64,000 nucleotides of DNA from Dermacentor variabilis. Its lineage: Eukaryota > Arthropoda > Arachnida > Ixodida > Ixodidae. Made by a program: the position numbers and the translations under genes. Under the pieces are notes generated by a model that searched no databases, was not told the DNA's origin, and saw only the letters and a program-made list of their open reading frames with translations. Each line of letters opens with the position of its first letter. Position 1 is the stretch's first letter. Positions 1 to 11,300 of the stretch are shown piece after piece. The stretch covers positions 103,526,122 to 103,590,121 of the forward strand of contig NC_134570.1 in NCBI RefSeq assembly GCF_050947875.1, read 5' to 3'.

Positions 1-2990
1 GTTTCGCTTGTCGGATGATGGCCCTTTGGACCTCTTCCTGTGAGCTGGACAGCGCCGCCTCCCATTGTGTATGATCCGTAATTTCTGTGTTTGTCTTTTG
101 TGTATATGCCGTGCATGCCCATGAGATGTAGTCTAAGGTTGGCGTGGCTCCGCACCATGGGCATGTGTCCGCATATCTTTCAGGGTGAATTTTATGGAGA
201 ATGTGCAGGTTGTTATATGTATACGTTTGCAGCTTTCTCCATATAACCTGTTCTTCCTTACTGAGGTTTTTATCTGGGGGTGGTAGTTTCATTCTATTTC
301 CTCTGTGGTAGTTTAAAATTGCAGAGTAGTTCTGGTCAATCGGGGTCAGGTCTTCAGAGGTGTCCTGTGAGCACCCGTGGTGTGTATCATGCGCACGAGC
401 TACTCTGTCAGCCTCTTCGTTTCCCTTGATTCCCTCATGACTGGGTACCCATATAAGGTGAAATCTGGCTCGGGGTTTTATATCTCGTAGAATCCTATAG
501 GCTGCGGTGCATACTCGTCCCCTGAGGCAGCTTCTGCATGCCGCTTGAGAGTCTGATAGGACGGTTATTTGTTGTTGGTTTGGTTCCGTCGCTTTGATAG
601 CAAGGGCTATTGCGATTTCTTCTGCTTCCACGATAGTGGTGTTGCGAGTGGAGGCGCTAATGATTTCTCTGCCCAAATAGTCAGTGACAGCAGCTACCGT
701 TCTTTTCTGCCTGCCTGGGTATCTTGCCGCGTCCACGAAGTGGTAGTTTGGTTTATCGCCGTGCGTTTTCTCGATGTATGCAGCTCTGGCTTCTCTTCTG
801 CCTGCATGTAGAGTTGGGTCCATATTTCTGGGTATTGGCGCCACTTTGATGCTGTTTCTGATTATTGTGGGGATGGGTTTAGCTTGGTTGTGTTTTTCTA
901 GGAACTCGTGATACCCGAGTCTGCCAAGGAGTTTCCTACCCGTGGTCGTTTGTGCGAGTCTGTTTCTTTGAGTTATCAGTTGAGCTTCTTCCAGTTCTTC
1001 GAATGTATTATGAATTCCAAGAGACATGAGTTTTTCGGTTGAGGCGCATTGCGGAATTTGTAGGGCGATCTTGTATGCTTTCCGTAAGCACGAATTGATC
1101 GCATCCCTCTCTGTTTTCGTTAGCTCGTAATACGGCAAGGTGTAAATGAAGCGGCTAACCACCAGACTTCTGATTAGGTGAAGGGTGTCTGATTCCTTCA
1201 TCCCCGTCCTTTTAGTGGCTACCCGCTTTATCATTCTTGAGACTTGTTGTGTTGCCGTCTTAATGAGGTTAAGCCCGTGTTGGCAGTGTTGATTTGATTG
1301 TAGCCACATGCCCAGTACCCGGATTGTGGTCTTCTCAGGTATTGCATCATTGCCAAGTCTGATTTCCGGTTTAAGGGCAGGGTCCGTCGGGACGTTACGA
1401 TTCCCTTTCCCTCTCCAGACTCGTATAATCTCAGATTTCTCTGACGCGCATTGCAGCCCTCTGGCTCGCACGTATGTCTCGATTTCACAGGCAGCTACTT
1501 GTAATCGTTCTTCTTTTTCACGTAGTGACCCGGTGACACACCAGACTCCAATATCATCCGCATATAGGGCGTGCTGGATACCCGGGATGGCTTGTAGTTT
1601 CCTTGCAAGGCCTATCATCGCCACGTTAAATAGCGTTGGCGAGATCACTGCGCCCTGGGGAGTGCCCTTGTTGGGTGCGTTGAAGGTCTTCATTTCTACT
1701 GCGCCAAATTTAATCTCAGCGGTTCGTTGGTTTAAAAAGCTGCGAACATAGTTGTATATCCGCTCTCCGCAGTTTGTTTCAGCCAGGCCATCGAGTATTC
1801 CTTGATGGCTTACGTTATCAAAAGCGCCCTTTATGTCGATGGCCATGACAACGTGTTCGCTTGATCTTGGTATATTTGTTAGGACTTCTTCCTTCAACTG
1901 TAGGAGGATGTCTTGAGTTGAGAGCTTGGGTCTCAATCCAAACATAGTGTCTGGAATGATTTCATTGTCCTCTAAGTAGTTTTGTAATCTAGAATCCACA
2001 ATTCTTTCAAATAGTTTCCCCAGACAGGAAGTTAGGGAGATTGGTCGAAGGTTACTAATTGCTAATTTCTTGCCAGGCTTGGGAATCAAAACTATTTGAG
2101 CGTGCTTCCACTCCCTTGGAATAGTACCATGTTGCCAATGTTCATTAATAAAGGTAGTATATGCCTGTAAAGCCTCATCGCTTAGGTTTCTAATCATGGA
2201 GTTAGTTATCCGGTCTTTGCCTGCCGCTGTGTTTCGGGTCATTTTCGCTATGGCAGCTCTAACTTCTTCGATGGAGATGGGTTCATCGAGTTCAGGGTAA
2301 GGCGCTCCCCCGTATTTCCTCTCACAGGGTGCGGGAGATGGGTCTGTTCGGAAGCACTTGTTATATAATTCTTCTTTGAGTTCTTGTTCCGTCCCTGGGT
2401 ACGTATGGATTAGCCGTTCCACCGCTTTACAGCCCTCGTTCTTGGTTTTGGTTGGTTCCATAATTGCTCTTAGTATGCGCCAAGTTTTTGCGGTACTCAG
2501 TGTGCCATTAAGGGAGTCACAGAAGCGTTCCCAATTGGACGTAGCTAGTTGCGTTGCGTACTCCTCCGCTTTGCGGGTGATTTCTGCAATGCGTACTTTT
2601 AGCTTCCGGTTTTGTGACTGTCGCTTCATTCTTTTTGTTAGTCCTCTGCGTGCCTCCCAGAGATGCAGTAAGTGAGGGTCTATCTCAGGTATATCACATG
2701 TGCGGGCTAGTTCTTTTGTGACTTTATCCTTTTGTGTTCTTAAATTTTCACACCATTTACTTAAATAATCGATTGTGGTGCTTTGTTGGCTTTGCATCCG
2801 GCGGTATTTCACCCAGTCGGTAATTTTGGCTATTCCTATGTGTCGTTTGATTTTCCCAGTCCGAATTGTGGTGCTGATGATGTAATGGTCGCTGCCTAAA
2901 TCGTTTAGAGTGTTTATCCATTGCGCATCTTCACAATTCTGCACTATCGTGAGGTCAGGGCTGGTGTCCATGCTCACACTGTTGCCAGAT
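1..2990 (-). mobile_element. 5'-truncated LINE (EN-RT-RNase H type), 3' end beyond the window
   Basis: Non-LTR retrotransposon on the minus strand. Its 5' end falls near 2990, inside the endonuclease domain, where the coding match stops and an in-frame TGA follows immediately upstream. Such 5' truncation is usual for target-primed reverse transcription. The 3' end lies off the left edge. The domain order (end of APE endonuclease, RT, RNase H) suits the I/Jockey-like group of tick LINEs. The clade is not assigned. Confidence 0.9.
2..2989 (-). CDS. LINE ORF2 protein: endonuclease C-terminus, reverse transcriptase, RNase H (partial)
   Basis: This frame appears open from about 2989 to the left edge, roughly 995 codons with no stop found in the parts I translated at both ends and in the middle. 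The end of an APE-type endonuclease comes first (TSPDLT near 2960, LGSDHY near 2890). The RT domain follows, with AIDIKGAFD near 1845, GTPQGAVISPTLFN near 1650 and the catalytic YADD at 1553-1564. An RNase H domain comes last: FVDAARY near 740, AEEIAIALAI near 620, VLSDSQAACRS near 550, VPSHEGIKGNEEADRVAR near 430. The expected Asp/Glu residues of RNase H are present. The N-terminal endonuclease and any ORF1 are missing, so this copy cannot be autonomous. The open frame suggests a fairly young insertion. Confidence 0.9.
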
Positions 2991-3400
2991 TTATTTCATT
3001 GTGCAACATCTTCTCCATTGACCACACAGCCCTAAAACACATTGCATTTAGTAACAGATCCAATGAATCATTTAACGAAAGTGACTTTGTCCACACAGAA
3101 ATGTGATTCTGCCTGTGCTCAGAGTTTCATTATGAGATTGCTAAAGGAAACTTTGCCACTGTAAGCGTTCATATGCCGTGAGGATCATAACTACTAAACA
3201 AATATTTCTGCGATGTATTACGATTGAAATAAAACTCATTGCAGCAATATTTCAGTTCTTGTACTTCCACTTTCTTGAGTGCTGCCTCAAAGCAGCTCAT
3301 TAAAACGCCAGTATGTATAAAACTAGCTCATTTTATTGCACAATTTTAAGCGCACAAATCTATCTCGAGCCTTTTGATTGTGTATCTTGCTAAACGTAGC
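2991..3400. other. Intergenic, no feature seen
   Basis: AT-rich sequence between the LINE and the start of the segmental duplication. I see no conserved frame, promoter or repeat here. Confidence 0.5.
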
Positions 3401-4250
3401 AGATATTTGGGCGGCAACAGTTTTAATGGCATCATCTAAAATTATATTTGAAATTCGAAGCAATTGCTCGCTAAACACTTCTAAAGCATTGATATTATAA
3501 CATTATGCAAATTCTACACATTGAGGAAATCATTACTATGGGAAACTTTTGCATGTATATAGCTATTCGCCGTCGTTTGGGATTAGTAATGTCTTACACA
3601 ATATGTACATGTAGCGATACCAGTTGTGTGTGTGTGTGCGACGACAGGAACAAGGCGACGACGGTAGCACGAAGATTTATTCATTGCACTCTTTCCGTTG
3701 TAACATGTGCCTATCCCGGAGGAGGTGCAATTTCCCATTCATATTCTATCGACAGCTAAAGAACTTTCTGGAGAAACTTTCTGTTCAGGAAGAGGACGGC
3801 CAGGAGAAGGCTAGCTGCGAAGGCATCAAATATATTCTGGAAAAATTGAATGACCGGAACGCACAATAGAAGAAGAAACACTGAACAAATCTTTTGCCAA
3901 GAATAATCGTGCAGTAAAGGACAAAGCGGACCGAAGAAAACCGCAAGATGGGCAACAAGTGAGCGAATTCAATGACGCAGAACCTACGTCGAACAGAACC
4001 ATGTGCATTTATTTGCGTCCCTATCCTAATTTATTTTGTACCTGCGCCTTGCCGCAAGCCTACAAAATAATACAAAAAACACAATGTCATTATTCAGCTT
4101 TACTCCTCTTTCAACTAATAACCTTCAGCCACTCAACCACCCACAGGCCACACCACACCCAGGCCTCCTACCACAAGTATGAGTTTTCTCTCTCTTCATA
4201 AGAATATTTTATTATACTATACTGTAGAGTGCTGAACAGTTGACTTGTTT
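3400..4250 (+). repeat. Segmental duplication block, copy 1 (pairs with about 34150-35640)
   Basis: The sequence from about 3505 to 3870 and from about 3925 to 4050 matches 34250-34590 and 35300-35440 in the same order and orientation. Copy 2 carries about 600 bp of extra sequence in the middle. The block marks the upstream end of the unit that contains gene A. Confidence 0.7.
3505..3867 (+). pseudogene. Broken copy of a small Cys-containing putative exon
   Basis: This is the counterpart of 34379-34594. The frame starting at 3505 reads through TTVARRFIHCTLSV and CAYPGGGAISHSYS to a TAA at 3757-3759. The rest of the similarity (GIKYILEKLND) continues in another frame to about 3867, so this copy is interrupted by a frame change. 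I do not recognise the family. Conservation across two duplicated copies is the only support for coding, and no start codon or splice site is clearly shown. Confidence 0.25.
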
Positions 4251-4589
4251 TAATATTTAACCAAATGTACATTGCTTCCTATTAGAAAATTTACTTCGAT
4301 TAACCACCAGTTGAGTTGGCGACCAGAGCCATGGTGCAGTAGCGCAGTCGTTTTGACTTTGCGCTACTTTGCTATTTAAGTGTAAGTTAAGAAACCCTAT
4401 GATAGCTGAGAAATTCATGTAGTAACCTCATGTGAGGCCTCATGTCAGCTGCATCATCGCGGCGTCACAGTTATCCCTGGTAATTCTAGTTGGAAGCTCT
4501 ATTGCTCCTGTGTGTTAAACAAGGTGCGGCGAAGGGCTAGTCTAATTTTGAAAAATTACACGCACAGAATATATTTTGATGTGGCAGCA

Positions 4590-5085
4590 TCAAATGTCCC
4601 ATTCAGCGAGAAAGCCAGCGCCTGCACTAGCGGAACGACATCTAGTTTCCCATTGGCTACAACGCCCTGTCATGAGCGCGCTTCGACGAAGCAGGACGAG
4701 CGAAAGGGCACACCTACTGCTGCGTCAGCGTCCCAGCGTGTTGCGTGACGAGAGAGGGAATCGCCGTGGCGCCACGTCATCCGCCCTCTCGCTCTCGGAA
4801 GCCATCGCCAGGTTCGTGTCTCTTTCTCACTTGCACTGGCCGCAGCTGCTGCTCGCACCTTTCAACCTTGCTGGCCGCTGCTGCTTCCTCGGTGTCTCGT
4901 CGAGCAGGATGTCGGGGGCCTCTAGCGTTGACACCACAGACTGCTGCTCTTTTCTGGCTCTCGCACCACGTACCGCTATGGTGCATTACTCGCAGCGAAA
5001 ACCTCGAAGGGCAGCACAAGAACGTTCAATTAGACATTGCTTTCGCATTCACAACACATAAGATGTGCTTAGGTGCCCTCAGATA
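4590..5085 (+). repeat. Dispersed repeat of about 500 bp, copy 1
   Basis: It matches 62660-63145 in the same orientation over its full length, including a CTCGCTCTCGGAAGCC block near 4787 and an ending TTCGCATTCACAAC then GTGCTTAGGTG. It ends in a T-run here (5090-5101), where the other copy ends in a TTA microsatellite. It is moderately GC-rich and has short open frames on both strands, but none is conserved as a protein. It is probably a non-autonomous transposable element of unknown class. Confidence 0.65.
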
Positions 5086-5109
5086 TCTTTTTTTTTTTTT
5101 TGCGTACGG

Positions 5110-5330
5110 CTCCGTGGGACTCAGATTCACCATACTTATACTCAGGCGAGCTCACTTGGATCCAAAATTTTGAGAGGTTTAACTCACTACAGCTCTAGTC
5201 AGCCAAGTTCACTCACAGGCAGACGTGCATAAATTTTACTTGGCGGTCTCACTCAGACTAAGACTGGAGCGATCAATGCGAGCATGTGACTCGACTCTTG
5301 AGCGAGTTGCTGACCTTTCCACATTAAATT
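5110..5330. repeat. Degenerate CTCACT-rich sequence
   Basis: Irregular spaced copies of actca / ctcact occur, for example at 5120, 5149 and 5248. It resembles the clearer block at 10990-11300. No gene is seen. Confidence 0.35.
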
Positions 5331-5339
5331 ATTTAGTTT

Positions 5340-7950
5340 CGAAATGCTGGCTTCTGTAGAGAAGTGACATGCCACGACGAACATCACGAGCTAACAAGGC
5401 TGCTACAATACCGATATATCTTCACTAAGGAAGAACAGGCCTACCGTAGCTGCTTCGGATGTCTACATAAAATTTACCTAAATGTTTATTCATTCAACAC
5501 TTTAACTTACTTTAGCCACTATGATAGTAAAAAATTGTCGCAAGGTAAGCATATTATTTAACCAAGTACCACTGTTGCTGCGAAGTATGCCAACAAGTAT
5601 GGTATTGTGAGCTGCGTACCTCGAAAAGTTCTAAGAGCTTCTGCGCAAACACCGAGCAAACACCTGTTTGAGCGGAGGGGACCTAAACGCTCAGCTAGCT
5701 AAACCTCTCTAGTGCTGATATCCGTACGCCTCTGAAATAATTTACAGAGGCTACAGCAGGGAGTTACACAAAAAGGAGAAACTTTCATTATGATTATGAT
5801 GATGATGATGACAGCTGTGTCTTGCAGCGGACGCTGCCATTCTCTCAAGCGCTTCGGTGCATCGGGCGCAGTTTCCGCGCAAGCGTTGCCTGCCGTGGCC
5901 TAGAAAAGATGCACAGACGCATACATTTTCCGAATGTGTGTTGAAAGTGCGCGTCGAAATGAGCTCCAATTTCGATGCGCTGTCTTGCTCTTAACTGCAT
6001 CTTGCCACAGGGATCTGAATCCGACGTCCAGTTGCGATGCAGCAGTTAAAGTATTGTTTTTTATGTTCTTGTGGTAAGACTATACCTAATTCGAGGAAGA
6101 GAAGATGCCCTGGCTCGACAATGACATGACGACGACGACTGTATATAAGGGAAAGTATGGCATACATGGAACGGATGGATGGACTATCGCAGCAAACACA
6201 ATTTAGAACGTGTATTTAAAAGCAAAGTAACATGCCTGTTCAAAATGTTGCAAAGTTTACATCACGGAAGCCGGAACTTGAGAGCATACCCCGTTTTGGC
6301 GCACAAGCATTTCCGAATGCACTGTTTAGAAGATTCTGAAGTGTTAAATAAGCGTCTTTTTTCTCAATGCCAAAACCGACCACGCATGTGTACTGTTGTT
6401 TAAGGCGAAAGGAAGAGGGTTAACGAGTACGCTTAGATTTCGATGCATTGGGAGCAAAGCGACACCTTCAGGGTCGATTTCGCGAAAAATGTGAGAAGCG
6501 AGAACAGCACGTGCTTGCAGTGCTGTTATTCTGCCCTCCGATGCGACCGCTCCTCTTCGGATGAATTCTCTCTAGAAGCTTTGCAATCCATGCAGTTAGC
6601 CGTTTAACAAATGCTCAGGTTTTTTCACAATAAACGCGGAGTGTTCGCCTTCACGGGGGCTGATGTTGCAAATGGGGCATCTTACTTTCATGTCCTTGGC
6701 ACTTGGTTCAAGCTGCGCATCTCAGCTTGAAATTGCTGCAGAAGTGAATTCAGTGTGTCCGATTCTTCTGGGACATCCAGCCGAAGCGTCGAAAAATAGA
6801 GCACGGGTCTTAACATTGGACGCTTCTTTGTATAATTTCGCCATCTTCATTACCTGCTCGTAGTTGTAGTCGTCGATGTCGTGATCTGGCTTTAATTCTA
6901 CTTCGAGTTGATGCTGGGACCAGTCCTGTCCTTTCAATAAATTTAGGAAAAGACCGCTGAACCTTTGAAACGCTATCCGCCGGCTACACCAGCTCACGCC
7001 CGTTCTGCCAAAGTGCTACTCTGATTCCGTAATAAGGCGTGAACTTTAGCATCTTGCTCAATACGAGTTAGAACTGTGACAAAGGACTCGAATTTTGCAA
7101 AGTTTCATAGCGTTACATTTACTCGTTTCTGCAGAAATCGTTTGAAATCGCCCACCCGCACACAAGATGAGACGAACGGGAAAGACATAGCACGTGTGTG
7201 AAGGGGCTGAGATCTACCGCTGCCGCGAAACACCGCGGAGCCGGAGGAGGGAGGAGGCAAATCGCGTGAATAAATACCGCACAGCGGACGCCGCAAAACA
7301 AATTCTGGTTATCAAGCAACAGCCCCTAAGAACAAGCGACAACTGCAGTCGTAAAAGCGTGCGTCAGGTGAAGGTATGTGCACACCAATTGCCGGCGACA
7401 TTTGAGGACGATACGTAGATCGCAATGAGATACCGGGTCGACGTCGGCTCTGCCGACTAACCGCAGGCCTTCTAGACGATGAGGAAATGTCGCCTCCGCC
7501 CGAAGTCCAAGGCAACTACGCGGGCTGCCTTACGTGAGACGAGATGAAGCAAGCAGTACGTACAGATTCTGCACGAGCTTCATCAAAGCAACTTTTCCTT
7601 TTTACGCTTTCTTTGTAGCTTCTTACCACGCTTGCGATTCACAAAGCAATGCACAGCTATAAGATATATTACTTTATGTTTAGTACATGTCTCGCGGAAA
7701 TTGAATGCATGCAGCTGTCGCAACAAAAAGCCCGCCCCACGTCTTCCACTCTCCGTCACCACTGCTGTCGCCAGCTGCTGCTAGAATGAAGACAAAAACG
7801 GCGTTCGTATCGCCTTCAGAGTCTCGTGCTGCATGTGGGCACTAGTAACACTAAAATTTTCGATAATTTGCATAAATGATGCCCGATACCTTCCTGTGGG
7901 TTTCTTGAAGAAAACATGAAACACACGTGAATAGTAATGCGAGGGTCCAT
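5340..7950 (+). other. 5' flank of gene A, homologous to 36530-39500
   Basis: No convincing gene is present. From about 5640 on, the sequence aligns in order with the 5' flank of gene C. Shared anchors include TGAGCGGAGGGGACCTAAA (5670 / 36558), TCTCAAGCGCTTCG (5842 / 36945) and the block before AAGTCCAAGG (7505) / AAGTTCAAGG (39052). Short open frames here are not conserved between the copies. A TGA/ATG-rich tract at 5785-5812 lies where the C unit has the tail of an RTE LINE remnant. Confidence 0.6.
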
Positions 7951-7953
7951 GCG

Positions 7954-7960
7954 TATAAAA
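7954..7960 (+). promoter_or_regulatory. TATA box of gene A
   Basis: TATAAAA lies 77 nt upstream of the ATG at 8031. The equivalent boxes of B, C and D lie 74-76 nt upstream of theirs, so the spacing supports a real core promoter with transcription starting near 7985. Confidence 0.8.
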
Positions 7961-8030
7961 GGACCTACGGTCTTCCTAACGAGACACAACTTCTTCAAAC
8001 ACCGAGCTGCTGCGAGATTTCAAATCAACC

Positions 8031-9159
8031 ATGATCACAGTGAGTAACCATAAATCAGTTTACATTTCCCGCATGATATCGGAACTTCATTTTGTTTCCA
8101 TGTGACTCATTATCCGGGTACTTTCGAAATTCGCAAGTCTGTCGCTTTACTTTTAGCCCAGTAACTGTTCTAGCAACGTTTAATGGAGCTATCGTTTTAC
8201 GATACTTTGTCTACGTCAAATCAGCATTACCAACATTGTCGTAGTATGGGTGTGCGCAAAGGCATGTGGCTTTACCACAGTCGACAATAATGGCATTCCT
8301 TTCTTAAACGACGAAGAAACATACGAACCTGTACTAAGGCACAGATGTTCCGGGCCAGCAAAACAACACATCTCGACCTAGGTAGCCACACTTGTGGTGG
8401 CCTACATCTTTTCAGCGTACACGATAGGTTTTAGCAAAGAACGTTGTTTACGACGCTGAACATTACATGCTTCAAGGGCCGAGTACACTAAGCATTTGAT
8501 TCATGATTGCTCTCAGTCATTGGCCAGCTGCCTTCCTTTATAATGTGCCTGACATACCTATCAGCTGCTATGGGCTCTTATGAACTCTTCTAGCGTAAGA
8601 CTTCTTTTTCTTTACTGGCCAAAATCTAAAGTCTTTTAGCAGGCTTGTCAATCCAGAGTATTCAGTAGAGTATTCCACCTTTTCTTTAACGTTAAACTTG
8701 GGCACTTCCTCCGGTGCACCCTTAAGACACCCAGTTTGTTCAGTTAAATACTAAAATGAAACTGCGTCAAACGAAACTCTTCGTAACTGACCGGCTCCCA
8801 TGCCACCTACTATACAGGTCCTGTGCCTCTTCGCCGCTCTGCTGAGCAACGCCCTCGCGGTGTACGTCCCCACGTACGGGCTACCCTTGGCCGGCTACCC
8901 TGCCGCTGTGCCAGCTGTGACGACGGTGCACGCAGCCCCAATAACAGCAGTGCAAACTGTCCACCATGCGGTGCCTATCACTCCCACGATCCACAACGTG
9001 GCTACCCCGTACGGCTACCGCACCACCGGAGTCAGCTACAGCCACAGGGTCGACGCCCACCCGGTTCGTGTCCGTTACCTGCAGGGACTTGCTCCGTACG
9101 GCCTCAACTACGGCTATGGGCTGGACGCCTTGGGATACACCACTCTTCTGAAGAAATAA
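8031..9159 (+). CDS. Gene A: small secreted V/P/H- and Tyr-Gly-rich protein, cuticle/matrix-like (two exons)
   Basis: Coding exons are 8031-8039 (ATG ATC ACA, encoding M-I-T) and 8818-9159. The donor GTGAGT lies at 8040 and the acceptor TATACAG ends at 8817, giving a phase-0 intron of 778 bp. The predicted protein has 116 residues. It begins with a signal peptide (MITVLCLFAALLSNALA, cleavage likely after ALA). A middle rich in Val, Pro, Ala and His follows (AVPAVTTVHAAP), then the family core GYRTTGVSYSHRVDAHP and a Tyr-Gly tail ending LLKK. There are no cysteines after the signal peptide. The in-frame ATG at 8800 lies before the acceptor and is not taken as the start. An intron splitting the signal peptide after a few codons is common in arthropod cuticle protein genes, and the composition fits an extracellular structural protein. 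That role is inferred, not shown. Confidence 0.88.
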
Positions 9160-9300
9160 ATGGTGAGGAACCAGAGAGGACTGCGCTCTGCTCTACATCA
9201 CTCTGTGTTGAATACATGTAGGGTCAGCGCCTTTAGTTCATTATCAAGAACGGTGCGATTCATTGGGACGGAAATGTACGAAACAACTTCAACTTCTTCA

Positions 9301-9306
9301 AATAAA
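9301..9306 (+). terminator. Candidate polyadenylation signal of gene A
   Basis: AATAAA lies 142 nt after the stop codon, with a T-rich stretch (TGTTTATTTGTTTC) just downstream. A second AATAAA overlaps the stop codon itself at 9155-9160. Confidence 0.55.
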
Positions 9307-9309
9307 TGT

Positions 9310-10900
9310 TTATTTGTTTCACTGTCCGCATTTATTAGTGACCAGGTAAATGTACGTCAGATGTTTGTCGCCATACACAAAAGCACGACAGAAATATACA
9401 TATATATAAAAACAAAAGCAGTCACATTATTAAATTGGCAGTTGAAACGCAACACCGCTTTTTTCTGTCAGTATCCATACATTTCCCTCCCTGTTAATTG
9501 CGTTGCGGTAAATAATGAACCATTACGAGTTTATGTACTTTCTTTTTCAACTATAGAAAGCTGCATCCACATTTCTCTAGCCAAGGTCATTTGAGCACTT
9601 CAGAAGGATAGCGCCTTCTCAAGGGCTCAAGGGTTGTGAAGGCGCTAGAAGGCATAAATATATTGCTCATAATAAACAGCTGCTTCGTAAGCAGGGATAT
9701 CTAAATGACTTCCCTCTTCCTGATACGGGATGCTGTTTTTAATATCAGTAAAGTATTTCAGTGCCTATCTGTTAACCGACTTTTTATAAATTCATGCCCA
9801 GATCTGATCGCTGGATGCATTATAACAGATACCACAAAAGACTACTTGCATTCATACACAACACATACTTAGCATCCCACATATAATACACGCCCAACAT
9901 GACGCCTTAAAACAAGTCTTTACTGTAGTGTAATATACCTGGACTGTGTTTTTCTCTGACCGGGTAATGCGCTCACGGAATTTGTAATGATGCAAAAACA
10001 GCGAGTGTATATCATGGCGTTGTAGATTTTGTAATGAAGGTTTTGGAGATTAAAGTGCACGTAGCTTTGTTTACCTGATGGTCTGACTTGCTTGGTCCAC
10101 ACAGGAGTCATAATAGCACTGAGCCGGAATATTCTTTCGCATCTTTCGGTTTATACTCGTGCGAGTATCTCTTCACAGTCCCACTCTCTGGAGTGCAAGG
10201 CACAAGGATACAATACATTCATGTCGTTACCGTTCCAGGATACCAAGGCCAAGCAACGAAGCAGTGACAAGGCTGACTTTGTGAATGACCGACAGGACAC
10301 AGCACTAGTTCAAGATACCGCTGCCCTTGGGTCCGGCTTTTGTCATCGGGGCACGAGTCTGAGAAGTGAAAATAAGAAAGTGTTATAAATGGTCTGCTAA
10401 GTTTACATTACTTGACCTAATAAAAACTCGTGAACCACTTACATGGTAGTTCATGTTTTCTTTATTTCATATAATTTAGGGGAGCGCCAACTATCTTGTG
10501 GCAAAAGTCAATAGCGCGTAATAATTATCTAACACCTCAAATAGTCTTTTCTTCTATACTTTACTGCCGAACCGAATGTCAGCATGCCGCAAAAGGCCTC
10601 CGTAACAAACTCAGATATACCGAATTAAGCCTTGTAATTAACTAACAGATCATTGCGAGCGTTATCAATCGGAATTATGGTGCTTCTGTTGAATTCAACT
10701 TGAATTACAAGTTTATCTTATTTCTAACATTAAACTGGCTTTCAGAAACTACAGCCAGCCCCGACACGATTAAGCTTGCCTTGCTACAGCCAGTGTTGTC
10801 TGAGGTCTCTGACAATTTAAGCCATGTCGACAAATCTCCAGCAACAGCGTGTCTAGATTCGTATGCCATTGAAGCGTAATGTACGTGAAATCGCACGGGT
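9310..10900 (+). other. 3' flank of gene A, homologous to about 40830-42200
   Basis: AT-rich sequence without a convincing gene. Parts align with the 3' flank of gene C, for example TTTTGTAATGAAGG near 10027 and 41456. Open frames at 9160-9594 and 10092-10388 are not conserved in the C copy and are not called. Confidence 0.5.
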
Positions 10901-10920
10901 GGAGCGACGATTCCACTTAC

Positions 10921-10968
10921 CAGGACCAATACTGCGACCATAGCTAGGCACCAGATGCTTATACTCAT
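10921..10968 (-). other. Possible signal-peptide exon (speculative)
   Basis: On the minus strand, ATG at 10966-10968 opens a 16-codon hydrophobic stretch (MSISIWCLAMVAVLVL) followed at once by a GTAAGT donor (10915-10920). This is the shape of a first exon of a small secreted-protein gene. No second exon or promoter was found, and the gene C unit has no clear counterpart. It may be chance. Confidence 0.2.
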
Positions 10969-10989
10969 CCATTCACCAAAAATTTTGCA

Positions 10990-11300
10990 GTCAGTGTGCT
11001 CACTCACACTCACGTGCACGAACACTCGTCGGCACTCACCAACAGTCGTACGCGCAGCCATTCAAATAGTCACCAGCACTCACCTGCGTTAACAGTCGCT
11101 TCCATTCACACTTACCGACTCGCACTCACCCCCACACTCTCGTCAACTCAAGCTCGCCAGCACTCATTGCCATACGTACTCACGTGATCTGTAGAGCAGT
11201 TACTTTTAAGCCGCACTTACCCCTCTATAAACTCGAGTACGCAAACTCACCGGCACTCCTTCCCGTTCACAAACCCGTAAAACGAGCGCGCAGCGAGTAA
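10990..11300. repeat. Irregular CACTCAC-type tandem repeat
   Basis: Many copies of CACTCAC, ACTCACC and related 6-10 bp units occur, separated by variable spacers. It looks like a decayed simple satellite. No gene is supported. Confidence 0.6.

Noticed and set aside
4512..5173. Overlapping frames on both strands at 4.5-5.2 kb as a gene
   Set aside because: They fall in a GC-rich dispersed repeat, and the second copy does not conserve any frame.
8800..8817. ATG codons at 8800 and 40356 as starts of genes A and C
   Set aside because: Both lie just before a TATACAG acceptor in the intron. B and D lack them, and all four genes have a matching ATG micro-exon behind a TATA box.
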